A stretch of 64,000 nucleotides of DNA from NCBI RefSeq assembly GCF_018070045.1, contig NZ_JAGPYK010000001.1, forward strand, positions 496,001 through 560,000, given 5' to 3'. The notes below the pieces were generated by a model that worked only from the letters and a program-made list of their open reading frames with translations, searched no databases and was not told where the DNA came from. Source of the stretch: Micromonospora sp. U21. GTDB lineage: Bacteria > Actinomycetota > Actinomycetes > Mycobacteriales > Micromonosporaceae. Shown piece after piece: positions 8,138 through 20,077 of the stretch (within the stretch, counting starts at the first letter, position 1; the number at the start of each line of letters is the position of its first letter). The translations under genes were made by a program, and so were the position numbers.

Positions 8138-9319
8138 ATGTCCGACGACACGGTGGTGGTGTGGGACGAGTCGTTGCTCGCCTACGACATGGGTGACCAT
8201 CCGCTCGACCCGGTCCGGCTGGAGCTGACCGTCGCGCTCGCCCGCGAGCTGGGCATCCTGGTCCGCCCCGGGGTCCGCCTGGTCAAGCCGGAACCCGCTG
8301 ACGACGCCCTGCTCACCCGGGTGCACCACCCGGCATACGTGGCCGCGGTGCGCGCCGCGCCACGCGACCCGCTCTTCGCCGGGTACGGGCTCGGCACCTC
8401 CGACAACCCGGTCTTCGACGGGATGCACGAGTCCAGCGCGCTCATCGCCGGCGCCACGGTCGCCGCTGCCGAGGCGGTCTGGCGCGGTGACGCACGGCGG
8501 GCGGTGAGCGTGGCCGGTGGCCTGCACCACGCCATGCCCGCCCGGGCCTCCGGCTTCTGCGTCTACAACGACCCGGCGGTGGCCATCGCCCGTCTGCTCG
8601 ACCTGGGCGCCGAGCGGATCGCGTACGTGGACGTGGACGTGCACCACGGCGACGGGGTGCAGCAGATCTTCTGGGACGACCCCCGGGTGCTCACGGTCAG
8701 CGTGCACGAGACCCCGCTCGCGCTCTTCCCGGGCACCGGTTTCCCGGACGAGACGGGCGGGCCGGGCGCGCAGGGCACCGCGGTCAACGTGCCAGTGCCG
8801 CCGGGCGTCGACGACACCGGCTGGCAGCGCGCGTTCCACGCGATCGTGCCGTCGGTGCTGCGGGCGTTCCGGCCGCAGGTGCTGGTCAGCCAGTGTGGCG
8901 CCGACGGGCACCGGCTGGATCCGCTCGCCGACCTGAACCTGACGGTGGACGGGCAGCGGGCCACCTACGTGGCGCTGCGGGCGCTCGCCGACGAGCTGTG
9001 CGACGGCCGCTGGGTCGCCACCGGCGGCGGCGGGTACGCGCTCGTCGAGGTGGTGCCCCGGGCCTGGAGCCACCTGCTGGCCGTGGCCACCGGTGACCCG
9101 GTCGACCCGGCCACGCTCACCCCGCCGGCCTGGCGGGAGCTGGCCGCGGCCCGCCGTCCGGGCCGGGAGGTGCCGCTGCGGATGACCGACGACGCCGACC
9201 CGTCGTACGAGCCGTGGCAGCCGACCGGCGAGCCGAACGCGGTGGACCGGGCGATCGGGGCCACCCGCAAGACGGTCTTTCCGCTGCTCGGGCTCGACCC
9301 GCACGATCCGCGGGACTGA
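8138..9319 (+). CDS. acuC: acetoin utilization protein AcuC / class I-type protein deacetylase
   Basis: A 393-residue member of the histone-deacetylase superfamily. Seen in order are HHPAYVAAVR, GGLHHAMPARASGFCVYND (the active-site His pair), YVDVDVHHGDGVQ (zinc Asp and His), and QCGADGHRLDPL (second zinc Asp), followed by TGGGGY. All residues expected for a zinc-dependent deacetylase are present. In Bacillus, AcuC removes acetyl groups from acetyl-CoA synthetase. Here the next gene, 24 bases downstream, carries an acetyltransferase domain, so the two probably write and erase the same mark. The ATG at 8138 starts MSDDTVVVWDESLLAYDMG, matching the family N-terminus. Confidence 0.9.
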   Translation: MSDDTVVVWDESLLAYDMGDHPLDPVRLELTVALARELGILVRPGVRLVKPEPADDALLTRVHHPAYVAAVRAAPRDPLFAGYGLGTSDNPVFDGMHESSALIAGATVAAAEAVWRGDARRAVSVAGGLHHAMPARASGFCVYNDPAVAIARLLDLGAERIAYVDVDVHHGDGVQQIFWDDPRVLTVSVHETPLALFPGTGFPDETGGPGAQGTAVNVPVPPGVDDTGWQRAFHAIVPSVLRAFRPQVLVSQCGADGHRLDPLADLNLTVDGQRATYVALRALADELCDGRWVATGGGGYALVEVVPRAWSHLLAVATGDPVDPATLTPPAWRELAAARRPGREVPLRMTDDADPSYEPWQPTGEPNAVDRAIGATRKTVFPLLGLDPHDPRD

Positions 9320-9343
9320 GCCGGGCCGGGAAGGAACGCGCCG

Positions 9344-11897
<2,554 letters not shown>

Positions 11898-11899
<2 letters not shown>

Positions 11900-11948
11900 G
11901 GAAGGGCACATTCTTAACGCCTCCGGTGGAAGAAGGGCCCCTGTTGAC
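11898..11948. repeat. intergenic GAAGGGCCCCT element, copy 1
   Basis: About 51 bases made of two GAAGGG-start half units, with TTAACGCCTC between. It aligns with little change to the reverse complement of 39083-39134. The first bases supply the TAA stop of the upstream acetyltransferase gene. Such elements are, from memory, common between genes in Micromonospora; I cannot count copies here. Confidence 0.6.
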
Positions 11949-11982
11949 CCGGGCCGGCTGTCGAGGCCGGGTGTGCGGCGGA

Positions 11983-12390
11983 TCAGGCCCGGGTGGAGAT
12001 CTGCTGGACCGCCCAGGCGTTGCCGTCCGGGTCGGTGAAGAAGACGAAGCCGACGTTGTCCAGTGGGTGCGGCATGGGGCTCGGGTTGGCGCCCAACGCC
12101 TGGATCTCGCTGACTTCCACGCCCCGTTCGACCAGCTCTGCGCGGGCCCGCTCCAGGTCGGGCACCACCAGTTGCAGGCCCTTCAGCGAGCCCGGCGGCA
12201 TGTCCGGGACGGCGCCCTTGCCGATCACGACCGAGCAGCCGGAGCCGGGTGGCGTCAGCTGGACGATCCGCGCGTCGTCACCGATCACCGTGTCGTGGTC
12301 CACGGCGAAGCCGAGCCGGTCGGCGTAGAACGTCTTCGCGCGGTCCACATCGGAGACCGGCACGATCACCACTTCCAACGTCCAGTTCAC
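11983..12390 (-). CDS. VOC (glyoxalase/bleomycin-resistance fold) family protein
   Basis: A 135-residue single-module VOC protein. It has the pattern VIVPVSDVDRAKTFYADRLG at the N-terminus and NVGFVFFTDPDGNAWAVQQI at the C-terminus, the two paired beta-alpha-beta-beta-beta motifs. Members bind a metal and act on small molecules or drugs; the substrate is not predictable. The GTG at 12390 follows GAGGAG with a 7-base spacer and overlaps the stop of the SRPBCC gene by four bases. It is therefore the third gene of an ArsR-SRPBCC-VOC operon. Confidence 0.88.
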   Translation of the reverse strand: MNWTLEVVIVPVSDVDRAKTFYADRLGFAVDHDTVIGDDARIVQLTPPGSGCSVVIGKGAVPDMPPGSLKGLQLVVPDLERARAELVERGVEVSEIQALGANPSPMPHPLDNVGFVFFTDPDGNAWAVQQISTRA

Positions 12391-12893
12391 GGTGTCTCTC
12401 CTCGCATCGTCGTTGTCAGGTGCAGCAGTTCGGCGAGCCGCGTGAAGCTCTGCCCGAGGCCACGGGCCATCGGGTAGCGCAGTACGGTGTCCCGTCCCTC
12501 GGGGGTGGCGTACCGCAGCGTGGTGGTGACGGTCGTCCGCCCGGCCAGCTCGGTGAACTCGTGGCTGACCAGCGTCTCGCCCGGGTAGGACTGGTCGTCG
12601 AAGAGCTCGGTGCAGACCAGCCGGTGCGGTGGCTCGATCTGCCGGTAGACGCCAGCCTGGACCATCCGGGCCCCTTCCGGGCCCAGTGACACGAACCGCC
12701 ACCGCCCGCCGACCCGCAGGTCGACGTCGCACTCCGCCAGCCGCCAGCCGCGCGCGCCGTACCACCGGACGAGCAGCGTGGGCTGGGTGAAGGCGGCGAA
12801 CACCAGAGCTGCCGGCGCGTCGAACAGCCGACTCAGCACGATCTCCCGGTCGCCCGGGGTGTGCACGACCAGCGGGTCGTCGATGCCCGTCAT
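12387..12893 (-). CDS. SRPBCC (START-like, AHSA1-type) domain protein
   Basis: The 168-residue protein has the START-like signature: RLFDAPAALVFAAFTQPTLLVRWYGARGW near the N-terminus, VGGRWRFVS in the middle and a C-terminal helix GLGQSFTRLAELLH. This fold makes a hydrophobic cavity for a small ligand. ArsR regulators are very often coupled to such proteins in actinobacteria, and here the ATG overlaps the ArsR stop by four bases (ATGA). The ligand and reaction are unknown. Confidence 0.9.
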   Translation of the reverse strand: MTGIDDPLVVHTPGDREIVLSRLFDAPAALVFAAFTQPTLLVRWYGARGWRLAECDVDLRVGGRWRFVSLGPEGARMVQAGVYRQIEPPHRLVCTELFDDQSYPGETLVSHEFTELAGRTTVTTTLRYATPEGRDTVLRYPMARGLGQSFTRLAELLHLTTTMRGETP

Positions 12894-13267
12894 CCGCCGG
12901 TCCCGTCCAGTTGGGTGTGCCGGCGCTCGGCGGCGGTCTCGTCCAGGGCCCGGAGTTCGTCGAGCAGTGCATCGAGGCGCTGGTAGCTCTCCGCCCAGTA
13001 GTCGCGGTAGTCGGCGAGCCAGGCCGTGGCCTCCCGCAGCGGTCGGGCCTCCAGCCGGCACGGCCGGCGCTGGGCGTCCCGCCCCCGGCTGACCAGGCCA
13101 GCGCGTTCCAGCACCTTGAGGTGCTTGGAGATGGCTGGCTGGCTCATCGCGAACGGCTCTGCCAGCTCCGTCACGGTCGCCTCGCCGCCCGCGAGTCGGG
13201 CGAGGATGGCCCGCCGGGTCGGGTCGGCCAGCGCCGCGAAGGTCGCGTCCAACAGCTCGGTGCCCAC
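12890..13267 (-). CDS. ArsR/SmtB family transcriptional regulator
   Basis: A 125-residue winged-helix protein. FAALADPTRRAILARLAGGE starts the fold, and the recognition helix SQPAISKHLKVLERAGLV lies at about residues 42-58. No cysteine cluster is present, so the family's metal sensing is unlikely; it may sense an organic ligand or simply be autoregulated. The GTG at 13267 follows AGGAGG. It heads the three-gene operon with SRPBCC and VOC proteins. Upstream, an AT-rich stretch around 13285-13300 (ATAACCATATGG) contains a short dyad that could be its operator. Confidence 0.9.
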   Translation of the reverse strand: MGTELLDATFAALADPTRRAILARLAGGEATVTELAEPFAMSQPAISKHLKVLERAGLVSRGRDAQRRPCRLEARPLREATAWLADYRDYWAESYQRLDALLDELRALDETAAERRHTQLDGTGG

Positions 13268-13391
13268 CGCTCATAACCTCCTGGTTTTATAACCATATGG
13301 TTTGTATCGCGGACCGGTGCCTCCCGTCAAGCACCTCGACAGCATGGAAGGCCCCGGCGAACCGCCAGGGCCTTCCATGGGAACCGGTGCG

Positions 13392-14408
<1,017 letters not shown>

Positions 14409-14642
14409 CTCTGTCTCTCCCCGTGTCCACGTCTGTGCCGTGTCTCCGGCCCTGTGGTGCCGGTGTGACACACAGCTTGGCGGGCGGGGCGTAAAACGGG
14501 AGTGAGGCGATCGGGCACCCGACAGGAACCCGGTCGGATCGCGGGCGCGGTGTGTGTCGCCCCGGTGTTTCCTTGCCCGCCCCGGTTACCGTGCCGACGG
14601 TCGGCCATCCACGGTCGACGGCGACAGGAGATGGAGAGCGAC

Positions 14643-15431
14643 GTGGTCTTCAAGCGGCTCATGCAGGCGATGGGGGTCGGCGGCCCGTCGGTCGAGACGG
14701 TGCTGGCCAACCCGAGCTGCCGACCGGGCGGCCAGTTGGAGGGTCGCATCCAGGTGGCCGGTGGTGACCACCAGGTCGACATCGATTACGTGGCGCTGGG
14801 CCTGGTCACCCGGGTCGAGGTGGAGAGCGGCGACAACAACTACGACACCACTCAGGAGTTCCACCGCCAGCAGGTCACCGGTGCGTTCCGGCTGGAGCCC
14901 GGGCAGCGCCACGACATCCCGTTCCGCTTCGACGTGCCCTGGGAGACGCCGGTCACCGAGCTGTACGGGCAGCACCTGCACGGCATGACGATGGGGCTGC
15001 GTACGGAGCTGGAGGTGGCCCGCGCCGTCGACAAGGGTGATCTGGACGCGGTGTCGGTGCACCCGTTGCCGGCACAGGAGCGGCTGCTCGACGCGTTGCT
15101 GCGGCTGGGGTTCCGGTTCGCCCGCGCCGATGTGGAGCGTGGGCACATCTACGGCGTCCGGCAGACGCTGCCGTTCTACCAGGAGATCGAGTTCAGCCCG
15201 GCTCCGCAGTACGCCCGCTCGATCAACCAGTTGGAGCTCACCTTCATCGCCGACGCGCAGCAGATGCAGGTGGTGCTGGAGGTCGACAAGCGCGGCGGCG
15301 TCTTCACCGAGGGTCGGGACGCCTTCGGCCGCTTCACGGTCGACCACGCCACCGCCGACCGCACCGACTGGACCGCCGAACTCGACGGCTGGCTCCGCCA
15401 GTCCCTCTCCCGCCGCGGCCTCTTCTCCTGA
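14643..15431 (+). CDS. Spo0M-like sporulation-control family protein (arrestin-like fold)
   Basis: The 262-residue protein begins MVFKRLMQAMGVGGPSVETVL and contains PGGQLEGRIQVAGGDHQVDI, the extended beta-strand pattern of the Spo0M family. In Bacillus, Spo0M affects entry to sporulation by an unclear route. The second half carries PFYQEIEFSPAPQYA and LEVDKRGGVF, also family-typical. The GTG at 14643 is preferred because GGAG lies six bases before it; an ATG at 14631 sits directly on that site. It is transcribed away from the group 2 sigma gene across a 230-bp divergent region. A link between the two is only positional. Confidence 0.88.
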   Translation: MVFKRLMQAMGVGGPSVETVLANPSCRPGGQLEGRIQVAGGDHQVDIDYVALGLVTRVEVESGDNNYDTTQEFHRQQVTGAFRLEPGQRHDIPFRFDVPWETPVTELYGQHLHGMTMGLRTELEVARAVDKGDLDAVSVHPLPAQERLLDALLRLGFRFARADVERGHIYGVRQTLPFYQEIEFSPAPQYARSINQLELTFIADAQQMQVVLEVDKRGGVFTEGRDAFGRFTVDHATADRTDWTAELDGWLRQSLSRRGLFS

Positions 15432-15494
15432 CTGACCCCTCGGCCCGGCCTCCGGTGATCGATAAAGGTTGAGGTCTCCGGTAGAGCGGTTAGC

Positions 15495-15640
15495 GACCAA
15501 GCAAACTTGTACCGCTGGTTCCGGCGCTGGCAGCGTGACGGCACGTGGGCGAAGGTCCTGGCAGCGTTGCAGGCCGGGCGGACGCCGCTGGGAAGTTTGA
15601 GTGGACGGCGTGTGGCCAGCGTCGATGCGAGGAAACCGGG
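15495..15640 (+). mobile_element. IS5-family transposase remnant
   Basis: From 15504 the plus strand reads NLYRWFRRWQRDGTWAKVL then AALQAG. This closely matches the conserved central block of IS5-type transposases (LYRWFRRWrrDGTWarvlaaLQa). Shortly after, the similarity jumps to another frame (ADAAGKFEWT), so there is at least one frameshift. No start, catalytic triad or terminal repeats are seen. Only about 150 bases survive, in the 310-bp gap between the Spo0M-like and FkbM genes. Confidence 0.65.
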
Positions 15641-15741
15641 TCGTCCGGGGGGCGTGCCGGCGCCTACCGTGATCGGATGATCGAACGGGCCGGCCTGGAC
15701 CGGCTCGCCGCCTTCGCCGTGCCTGACGTCCGTGAGGCGGG

Positions 15742-16572
15742 TCAGGCGGGCCGGGCGCGGGCGTAGACGTCGCCCGAGTTGGCCTCGTGGGGCAGCGCCC
15801 GCAGGTATGCCGCCACCTCGCCCGCCGGCCGCCAGCCATCAAGGGCGAACGCCATCTCGTCGCCGAGCGCCACGGTGAACGTGGTGAAGCCCAGCCGGGT
15901 GAGCCGGTCCAGGCAGTGCGCGGCCAGGTCCCGTTCGATGGTGGTGAACTCGAAGGACAGCGCCGGCAGGGGGCGGCTCAATCCGGCCAGCACGGCGTCC
16001 TCGAACCCTTCCACGTCGATCTTTACGAAGCCCGGCACGCCGTGCGCCGCGACCAGGGTGTCGAGTGTGGTTCCGGCCACCTCGATCTCGACGTCCCAGA
16101 TCTCGTCCTCCCAGCCGCCGGCCCCCTCGGCGGCCTGCAGGAAACCCGCCGACGCCGTGGAGATCGTCGGGTTCGCCGAGTTGACGTGCAGCCGCACCGG
16201 CCCGGTACACGCCCCGCACGCCGCCTCCACCACGGTCACCCGGTCGTCGTCCGCGTAGAGGGCGCGCAGGGCCCGGGTGCAGAGCGGTTGCGGCTCGACG
16301 GCCACCACGCGGGCGCCCAGCCGCCGGAAGCTGCCGAGCCGGTCGCCCACGTGCGCGCCGACGTCGAAGACCAGGTCCCCTGGGCGGACCAGGGGCGCGT
16401 AGAACGCGTCCATCGCCGCCTCGCGGGCCGGGTCGCCGTAGTACGTCTCCAGGGAGCGGCGTAACCCGGACAGGGTCGGGTCCGCCTTGAGTGCCTCCAC
16501 CGCGCTGAGGTCATCGACCACTGGTCTGACCGTAGTCGCGTCCGGAGCAACGCGAGGGCGATTCGCGTCCAT
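15742..16572 (-). CDS. FkbM family methyltransferase
   Basis: A 276-residue class I SAM-dependent methyltransferase of the FkbM type. The SAM site LVFDVGAHVGDRLGSFRRLGA is near residue 70, with VVAVEPQP after it. The family signature FVKIDVEGFEDAVLAGL lies at about 185-200, and SFEFTTIE comes next. FkbM proteins methylate oxygen atoms on sugars or natural products. No biosynthetic cluster surrounds it, so the substrate is open. The gene stands alone, with an IS scrap downstream and a long hairpin upstream. Confidence 0.9.
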   Translation of the reverse strand: MDANRPRVAPDATTVRPVVDDLSAVEALKADPTLSGLRRSLETYYGDPAREAAMDAFYAPLVRPGDLVFDVGAHVGDRLGSFRRLGARVVAVEPQPLCTRALRALYADDDRVTVVEAACGACTGPVRLHVNSANPTISTASAGFLQAAEGAGGWEDEIWDVEIEVAGTTLDTLVAAHGVPGFVKIDVEGFEDAVLAGLSRPLPALSFEFTTIERDLAAHCLDRLTRLGFTTFTVALGDEMAFALDGWRPAGEVAAYLRALPHEANSGDVYARARPA

Positions 16573-16599
16573 TTGCCGGGCACCTGGATACCCAGCCTC

Positions 16600-16649
16600 C
16601 TAGGGCATACCGTCGTTGTTGGAGATCCACTAGCGACGATATGCCCTAG
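16600..16649. repeat. long palindromic hairpin element
   Basis: Two 16-base arms (16600-16615 and 16634-16649) starting CTAGGGCATA are inverted repeats with a single mismatch and an 18-base spacer. Read on the minus strand, the mismatch becomes a G-U pair, so the hairpin would be fully paired in RNA made from dtd toward the FkbM gene. There is no T run, so it is a dispersed palindrome or a processing/attenuation site rather than a standard terminator. Confidence 0.65.
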
Positions 16650-16707
16650 ATCAGCGGGGAAGAGGGACGCGCGGCACGCGGCGGGCGGGTGGGCGCCGCT
16701 GCGGCGG

Positions 16708-16723
16708 CAACAACTTCATGATC
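16708..16723. repeat. half copy of the CAACTTCATGATC palindrome
   Basis: CAACAACTTCATGATC here matches the arm sequence of the complete palindrome at 60950-61006 except for one base (CAATAACTTCATGATC there). No inverted partner is found nearby. Confidence 0.4.
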
Positions 16724-16749
16724 GACCGGACGTTAGCGGGGTCGGCCGG

Positions 16750-17172
16750 TCACAGGTCGAGCAGGATCGTGCGGGGGCCGATGTTGACGCTCTCGACGAG
16801 CATGTGGGCGCCGAAGCGGCCGGTCTCCACCTTGGCGCCGCGCTCGCGCAGCGCCTCGACGACCGCCGTGACCAGCGGCTCGGCCACCTCGGCCGGGGCG
16901 GCCGCCGTCCAGCTCGGACGGCGGCCCTTGCGGGCGTCGCCGTAGAGGGTGAACTGGCTGACCACCAGGACCGGGGCACCGGTGTCGGCCGCGGACCGCT
17001 CGTCGTCGAGAATCCGCAGCTCGTGCACCTTGCGGGCCATCGTCCGGGCGGTCTCCTCCGTGTCGGTGTGGGTCACCCCGAGCAGCACCAGCAACCCGTC
17101 CTCGATCGCGCCGAGCACCGCGCCGTCGACCGTCACGCTGGCCCGGCCGACCGTCTGCACCACCGCCCGCAT
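16750..17172 (-). CDS. dtd: D-aminoacyl-tRNA deacylase
   Basis: The 140-residue protein is a full-length Dtd, which removes D-amino acids (and glycine from tRNA-Ala) mischarged on tRNA. It begins [17 protein letters not shown]. It carries the conserved [17 protein letters not shown] motif at about 77-93 (the SQFTL part lines the active site) and a C-terminal motif [11 protein letters not shown], where typical enzymes have NxGPVT. The Arg in place of Val is a mild deviation. Its ATG overlaps the stop of the upstream methyltransferase gene by one base, so they are co-transcribed. Confidence 0.94.
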   Translation of the reverse strand: MRAVVQTVGRASVTVDGAVLGAIEDGLLVLLGVTHTDTEETARTMARKVHELRILDDERSAADTGAPVLVVSQFTLYGDARKGRRPSWTAAAPAEVAEPLVTAVVEALRERGAKVETGRFGAHMLVESVNIGPRTILLDL

Positions 17173-18656
17173 CAGCCGGTCACCGGCTCGATGAAGCCCC
17201 GCTCCACCAGGTGCGCGACGATCGGCCCGGCCGCCTCGGCCAGCTCGTCCGTCTCGACCTCGTGCGCGGCAGCCAGCAGGGCGAGCTGGTCCCGGAGCGG
17301 CAGCCGGCCGTCGGCCCCGCCCACCAGCGCCAGGACCAGCGGGTCGACGTCCTCGGTCCACCGCAGGCCGTGCGGCATCGCGAGGACCTGCCGGTCCACC
17401 GCCCAGCCCTCGTCGCCCATGGTGGCGTCCTGGCGCAGTTGGAGGCCCTCGGCGGCCCGGTAGCGCTCGGCGAGCAACGCCTCGGTGTCGCGTACCCGCA
17501 GGAAGTCCTGACGGTCGAACCAGGCGGCGACCTGGTCGCCCAGCGGCGGCTGCACCCGCTGGCGCAGGTCCTCCACCCGGACCACCGGGTCGGCGTGCCC
17601 GCTGCGGCGCAGTGACACGATGCCGAAGCCGATCGCCTCCACCTTGTGCGCGTCGAACCAGTCAAGCCAGGCGGCCATCCGCTCCGGGTCGGCGCTCTCG
17701 CCGACGTCGGTGAGCCACAGGTTGACGTACGCCATGGGGTCGGCCACCTCGCGTTGGATGACCCAGGCGTCCAGGCCGGTCCCGGCGAACCAGCCGGCCA
17801 CCCGCTCGTCCCACTCCTCGCCGGCGACGTGCACCCAGTTCGCCAGGTACTGCATGGTGCCACCCTCGGTGAGCAGGTCAGGGGCGGCGGCGGCCAGTTC
17901 GGCACCGATCGCGTCACCCACCCGGCCGGAGTCGCGGTAGACGTGCGTGGTGGTGCCCGGGCCGACCACGAACGGTGGGTTGCTCACCACCAGGTCGAAG
18001 CGGCGGCCGGCCACCGGCGCGACCATGTCGCCGCGCAGCAGCTCCCAGTCCTGGCCGTTGAGGGCGGCGGTCGTCGCGGCGAAGCGCAGGGCCCGCTCCG
18101 AAAGGTCCGTGGCGGTCACTGAGCTGGCGTGGGTGGCCAGGTGCAGCGCCTGGACACCGGAGCCGGTGCCGAGGTCCAGCGCGGTGTCGACCGGCCGGCG
18201 GACGGTCGCGCCGATCAGGGTCTGGGTGGCCCCGCCGATGCCGAGCACGTGCTCGGAGTGCAGCGGTCGGCCCGGACGGGCGCTGGCCGGCACGTCGGCG
18301 AGCACCCACCAGTCGTCGCCGTACGGCTCCAGATCGACGCCGGCGCGCAGGCCGTCGCCGTGCCGCTCGACCAGCCCACCGGCCACTGCCTCCGCCACGC
18401 TCAGCGGCGCCAGCGCGGCGGCCACGGTCGCCTCCGACTCGGTCTGGTCGCAGATGAACACCCGGATCAGGGTGCTGAGCGGGTCGCGTTCCTCGGTGGC
18501 CCGCAGCGCGGCCCGGTAGTCGTTGCGCGCGACCCCGCCGGTGGCCTGCGATCCGAGCCGGGTCGCGATGCCGTTGCTGGTGAACCCGGCCCGGGTCAGC
18601 GCGGTGCGCAGCGCGTCAACGCCGGCGGGGGAGAGCAGCATGTCGTGTTCGTCCAC
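17172..18656 (-). CDS. class I SAM-dependent methyltransferase with N-terminal DUF7059-type domain
   Basis: The protein of about 494 residues has an N-terminal winged-helix-like region (1-140). A methyltransferase core follows, with SAM motif [18 protein letters not shown] (about 165-185) and the catalytic motif SNPPFV (about 240), which marks enzymes that methylate planar nitrogen groups in nucleic acid or glutamine side chains. A long C-terminal region follows. A role in RNA or release-factor methylation is possible but not shown. The GTG at 18656 sits six bases after CAGGAT, which could be either a Shine-Dalgarno or a -10 box. Confidence 0.88.
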   Translation of the reverse strand: MDEHDMLLSPAGVDALRTALTRAGFTSNGIATRLGSQATGGVARNDYRAALRATEERDPLSTLIRVFICDQTESEATVAAALAPLSVAEAVAGGLVERHGDGLRAGVDLEPYGDDWWVLADVPASARPGRPLHSEHVLGIGGATQTLIGATVRRPVDTALDLGTGSGVQALHLATHASSVTATDLSERALRFAATTAALNGQDWELLRGDMVAPVAGRRFDLVVSNPPFVVGPGTTTHVYRDSGRVGDAIGAELAAAAPDLLTEGGTMQYLANWVHVAGEEWDERVAGWFAGTGLDAWVIQREVADPMAYVNLWLTDVGESADPERMAAWLDWFDAHKVEAIGFGIVSLRRSGHADPVVRVEDLRQRVQPPLGDQVAAWFDRQDFLRVRDTEALLAERYRAAEGLQLRQDATMGDEGWAVDRQVLAMPHGLRWTEDVDPLVLALVGGADGRLPLRDQLALLAAAHEVETDELAEAAGPIVAHLVERGFIEPVTG

Positions 18657-18760
18657 GTCGCCATCCTGCCCCCCGCGGTGCCCCCGGTCGGCGGCACCCG
18701 CCGGGTCGAACCCGGAGCGTCGGTGTTCACCCCGGGTCGGCGTCGGGGCAGGATGGGCAC

Positions 18761-19342
18761 ATGACGCTCGTCCTGCCCATCGACCCCGAGGCCAACCGGC
18801 TGCTGGAGAGCAGCCCGCTGGCCAGGCTCCTCGGCATGGTTCTTGATCAACAAGTGCCGATGGAGAAGGCGTTCTCCTCGCCGTACGTGCTGGCGCAGCG
18901 GCTCGGCCACGAGCTGGACGCGGCGGAACTGGCCGGGTACGACCCGGAGGCCCTGATCGCGCTCTTCGCCACCCCGCCCGCCCTGCACCGGTTCCCGAAG
19001 GCGATGGCGGCCCGGGTGCAGGAGGTGTGCCAGGTCCTGGTGGACCGCTACGACGGCGACGCCGCCCGGCTCTGGACCGACGTCGCCGACGGGGCGGAGC
19101 TGTTCCGCCGGGTCGCCGAGCTGCCGGGCTTCGGCAAGCAGAAGGCGCAGATCTTCGTGGCTCTGCTCGGCAAGCGGTTCGGGGTGACCCCGCAGGACTG
19201 GCGGGAGGCGGCCGGCGGCTACGGCGACCCGGGCGCGTACCGGTCTGTGGCCGACGTGACCGACACCGACTCGCTGCGTCGGGTACGGGAGTACAAGCAG
19301 CAGATGAAGGCGGCCACGAAGGCGAAGGCCACCGACGGCTGA
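18761..19342 (+). CDS. HhH-GPD-type base excision DNA repair protein
   Basis: The 193-residue protein has the helix-hairpin-helix motif ELPGFGKQKAQIFVALLGKR (about 125-145), as in EndoIII/AlkA-type DNA glycosylases. The N-terminal LARLLGMVLDQQVPMEKAF resembles the DQQ-containing helix of that family. There are no C-terminal Fe-S cysteines, and the usual catalytic Lys/Asp of EndoIII is not obvious, so its glycosylase activity is uncertain. It is transcribed away from the methyltransferase gene. A CAGGAT box six to seven bases before the ATG suggests a leaderless message. Confidence 0.87.
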   Translation: MTLVLPIDPEANRLLESSPLARLLGMVLDQQVPMEKAFSSPYVLAQRLGHELDAAELAGYDPEALIALFATPPALHRFPKAMAARVQEVCQVLVDRYDGDAARLWTDVADGAELFRRVAELPGFGKQKAQIFVALLGKRFGVTPQDWREAAGGYGDPGAYRSVADVTDTDSLRRVREYKQQMKAATKAKATDG

Positions 19343-19360
19343 CCCGACGAGGCGGTCCGC

Positions 19361-19672
19361 TCAGGCGGCGGTGGGGTGGGCCAGCGAGGCCAGCGCGCGC
19401 CGGACGTCGGCGAGCGAGACGGTGGCGGAGTCGTCCAGGTCGGCCAGGCCCGCCTCGATCCACTGCCGCATCAGCGTGGTGACCCCGATGCCGCGGGCGT
19501 CGGCGGCGGCCCGCACCCGCTCGTAGGTCTCCAGCGGCAGCCGGACCGACCGGCTCACCATCGGCACGTCGGTGTCGGGGGTGGGCAGGTCCACCGCCGG
19601 GCTCTCGTCGATCAGCTCGGCAATCCGGTCGTCGCCGCTGTGGAACTGCTTGGTCGCGTCGTTACGGTGCAT
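19361..19672 (-). CDS. ribbon-helix-helix antitoxin-like protein
   Basis: This 103-residue protein contains a RHH/CopG-type segment, VSRSVRLPLETYERVRAAAD followed by RGIGVTTLMRQWIEAGL (about 40-78). That is the DNA-binding part of BrnA/CopG-like antitoxins. The ATG at 19672 follows GGAGG by eight bases; a GTG six bases upstream is a weaker choice. It begins 13 bases after the stop of the toxin-like gene on the same strand, giving the toxin-first order usual for BrnT/BrnA pairs. The product should bind its own promoter and the toxin. Confidence 0.82.
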   Translation of the reverse strand: MHRNDATKQFHSGDDRIAELIDESPAVDLPTPDTDVPMVSRSVRLPLETYERVRAAADARGIGVTTLMRQWIEAGLADLDDSATVSLADVRRALASLAHPTAA

Positions 19673-19685
19673 CGTCACGGCCTCC

Positions 19686-19973
19686 TCATCGGCGAGATCT
19701 CCGCACGGCCTCGTCGTAGCGCTTGGACTCGACGTCGCTCAGCTCGCGGGCGGAGAGGATGTCCCAGTCGTTGTCGGTGCCGTCGGCCTCGGCGAGCAGC
19801 ACCGCCAGTCGGCGGCCCCGCCGGGCGGCGGCGTAGACCACCATCACGTCGTCGCCCAGATGGCGGATCACCCGTCGGGCGCTGTGCAGCGCCTCCCAGA
19901 CTTCCCCGGGCGTGACGTCGTAGACCCTCAGGTTGGCCAACGCCTCGTCGGTGAAGCTGAACCTGCTGCCCAC
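19686..19973 (-). CDS. BrnT-like (DUF4258-type) toxin
   Basis: The 95-residue protein ends with DWDILSARELSDVESKRYDE, matching the BrnT C-terminal pattern (R-I-I-S-A-R then E-R-x-x-Y). It starts with FTDEALANLRVYDVTPGEVWEAL, which resembles the BrnT/RelE-fold N-terminal helix pair. BrnT toxins are ribonucleases of the RelE superfamily. The central residues differ from typical BrnT, so the family call is tentative, but the small size and coupling to an RHH gene support a type II toxin-antitoxin module. GTG start. Confidence 0.78.
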   Translation of the reverse strand: MGSRFSFTDEALANLRVYDVTPGEVWEALHSARRVIRHLGDDVMVVYAAARRGRRLAVLLAEADGTDNDWDILSARELSDVESKRYDEAVRRSRR

Positions 19974-20077
19974 GTCGGGGAGCGTACCACGGGCGTAACA
20001 CGCACCGGGATGAGTTGAATTTCGCTGATCACGGCTCCGCGGTGACAGGATGGGTCGTAATCCCCTTGAGGAGGTCC

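Noticed and set aside
17172..19463. Long upstream extension of the methyltransferase gene to 763 residues
   Set aside because: The extra 269 residues are Arg/Pro/Ser-rich and lie opposite the HhH-GPD repair gene; the GTG at 18656 with nearby promoter or ribosome site is better.
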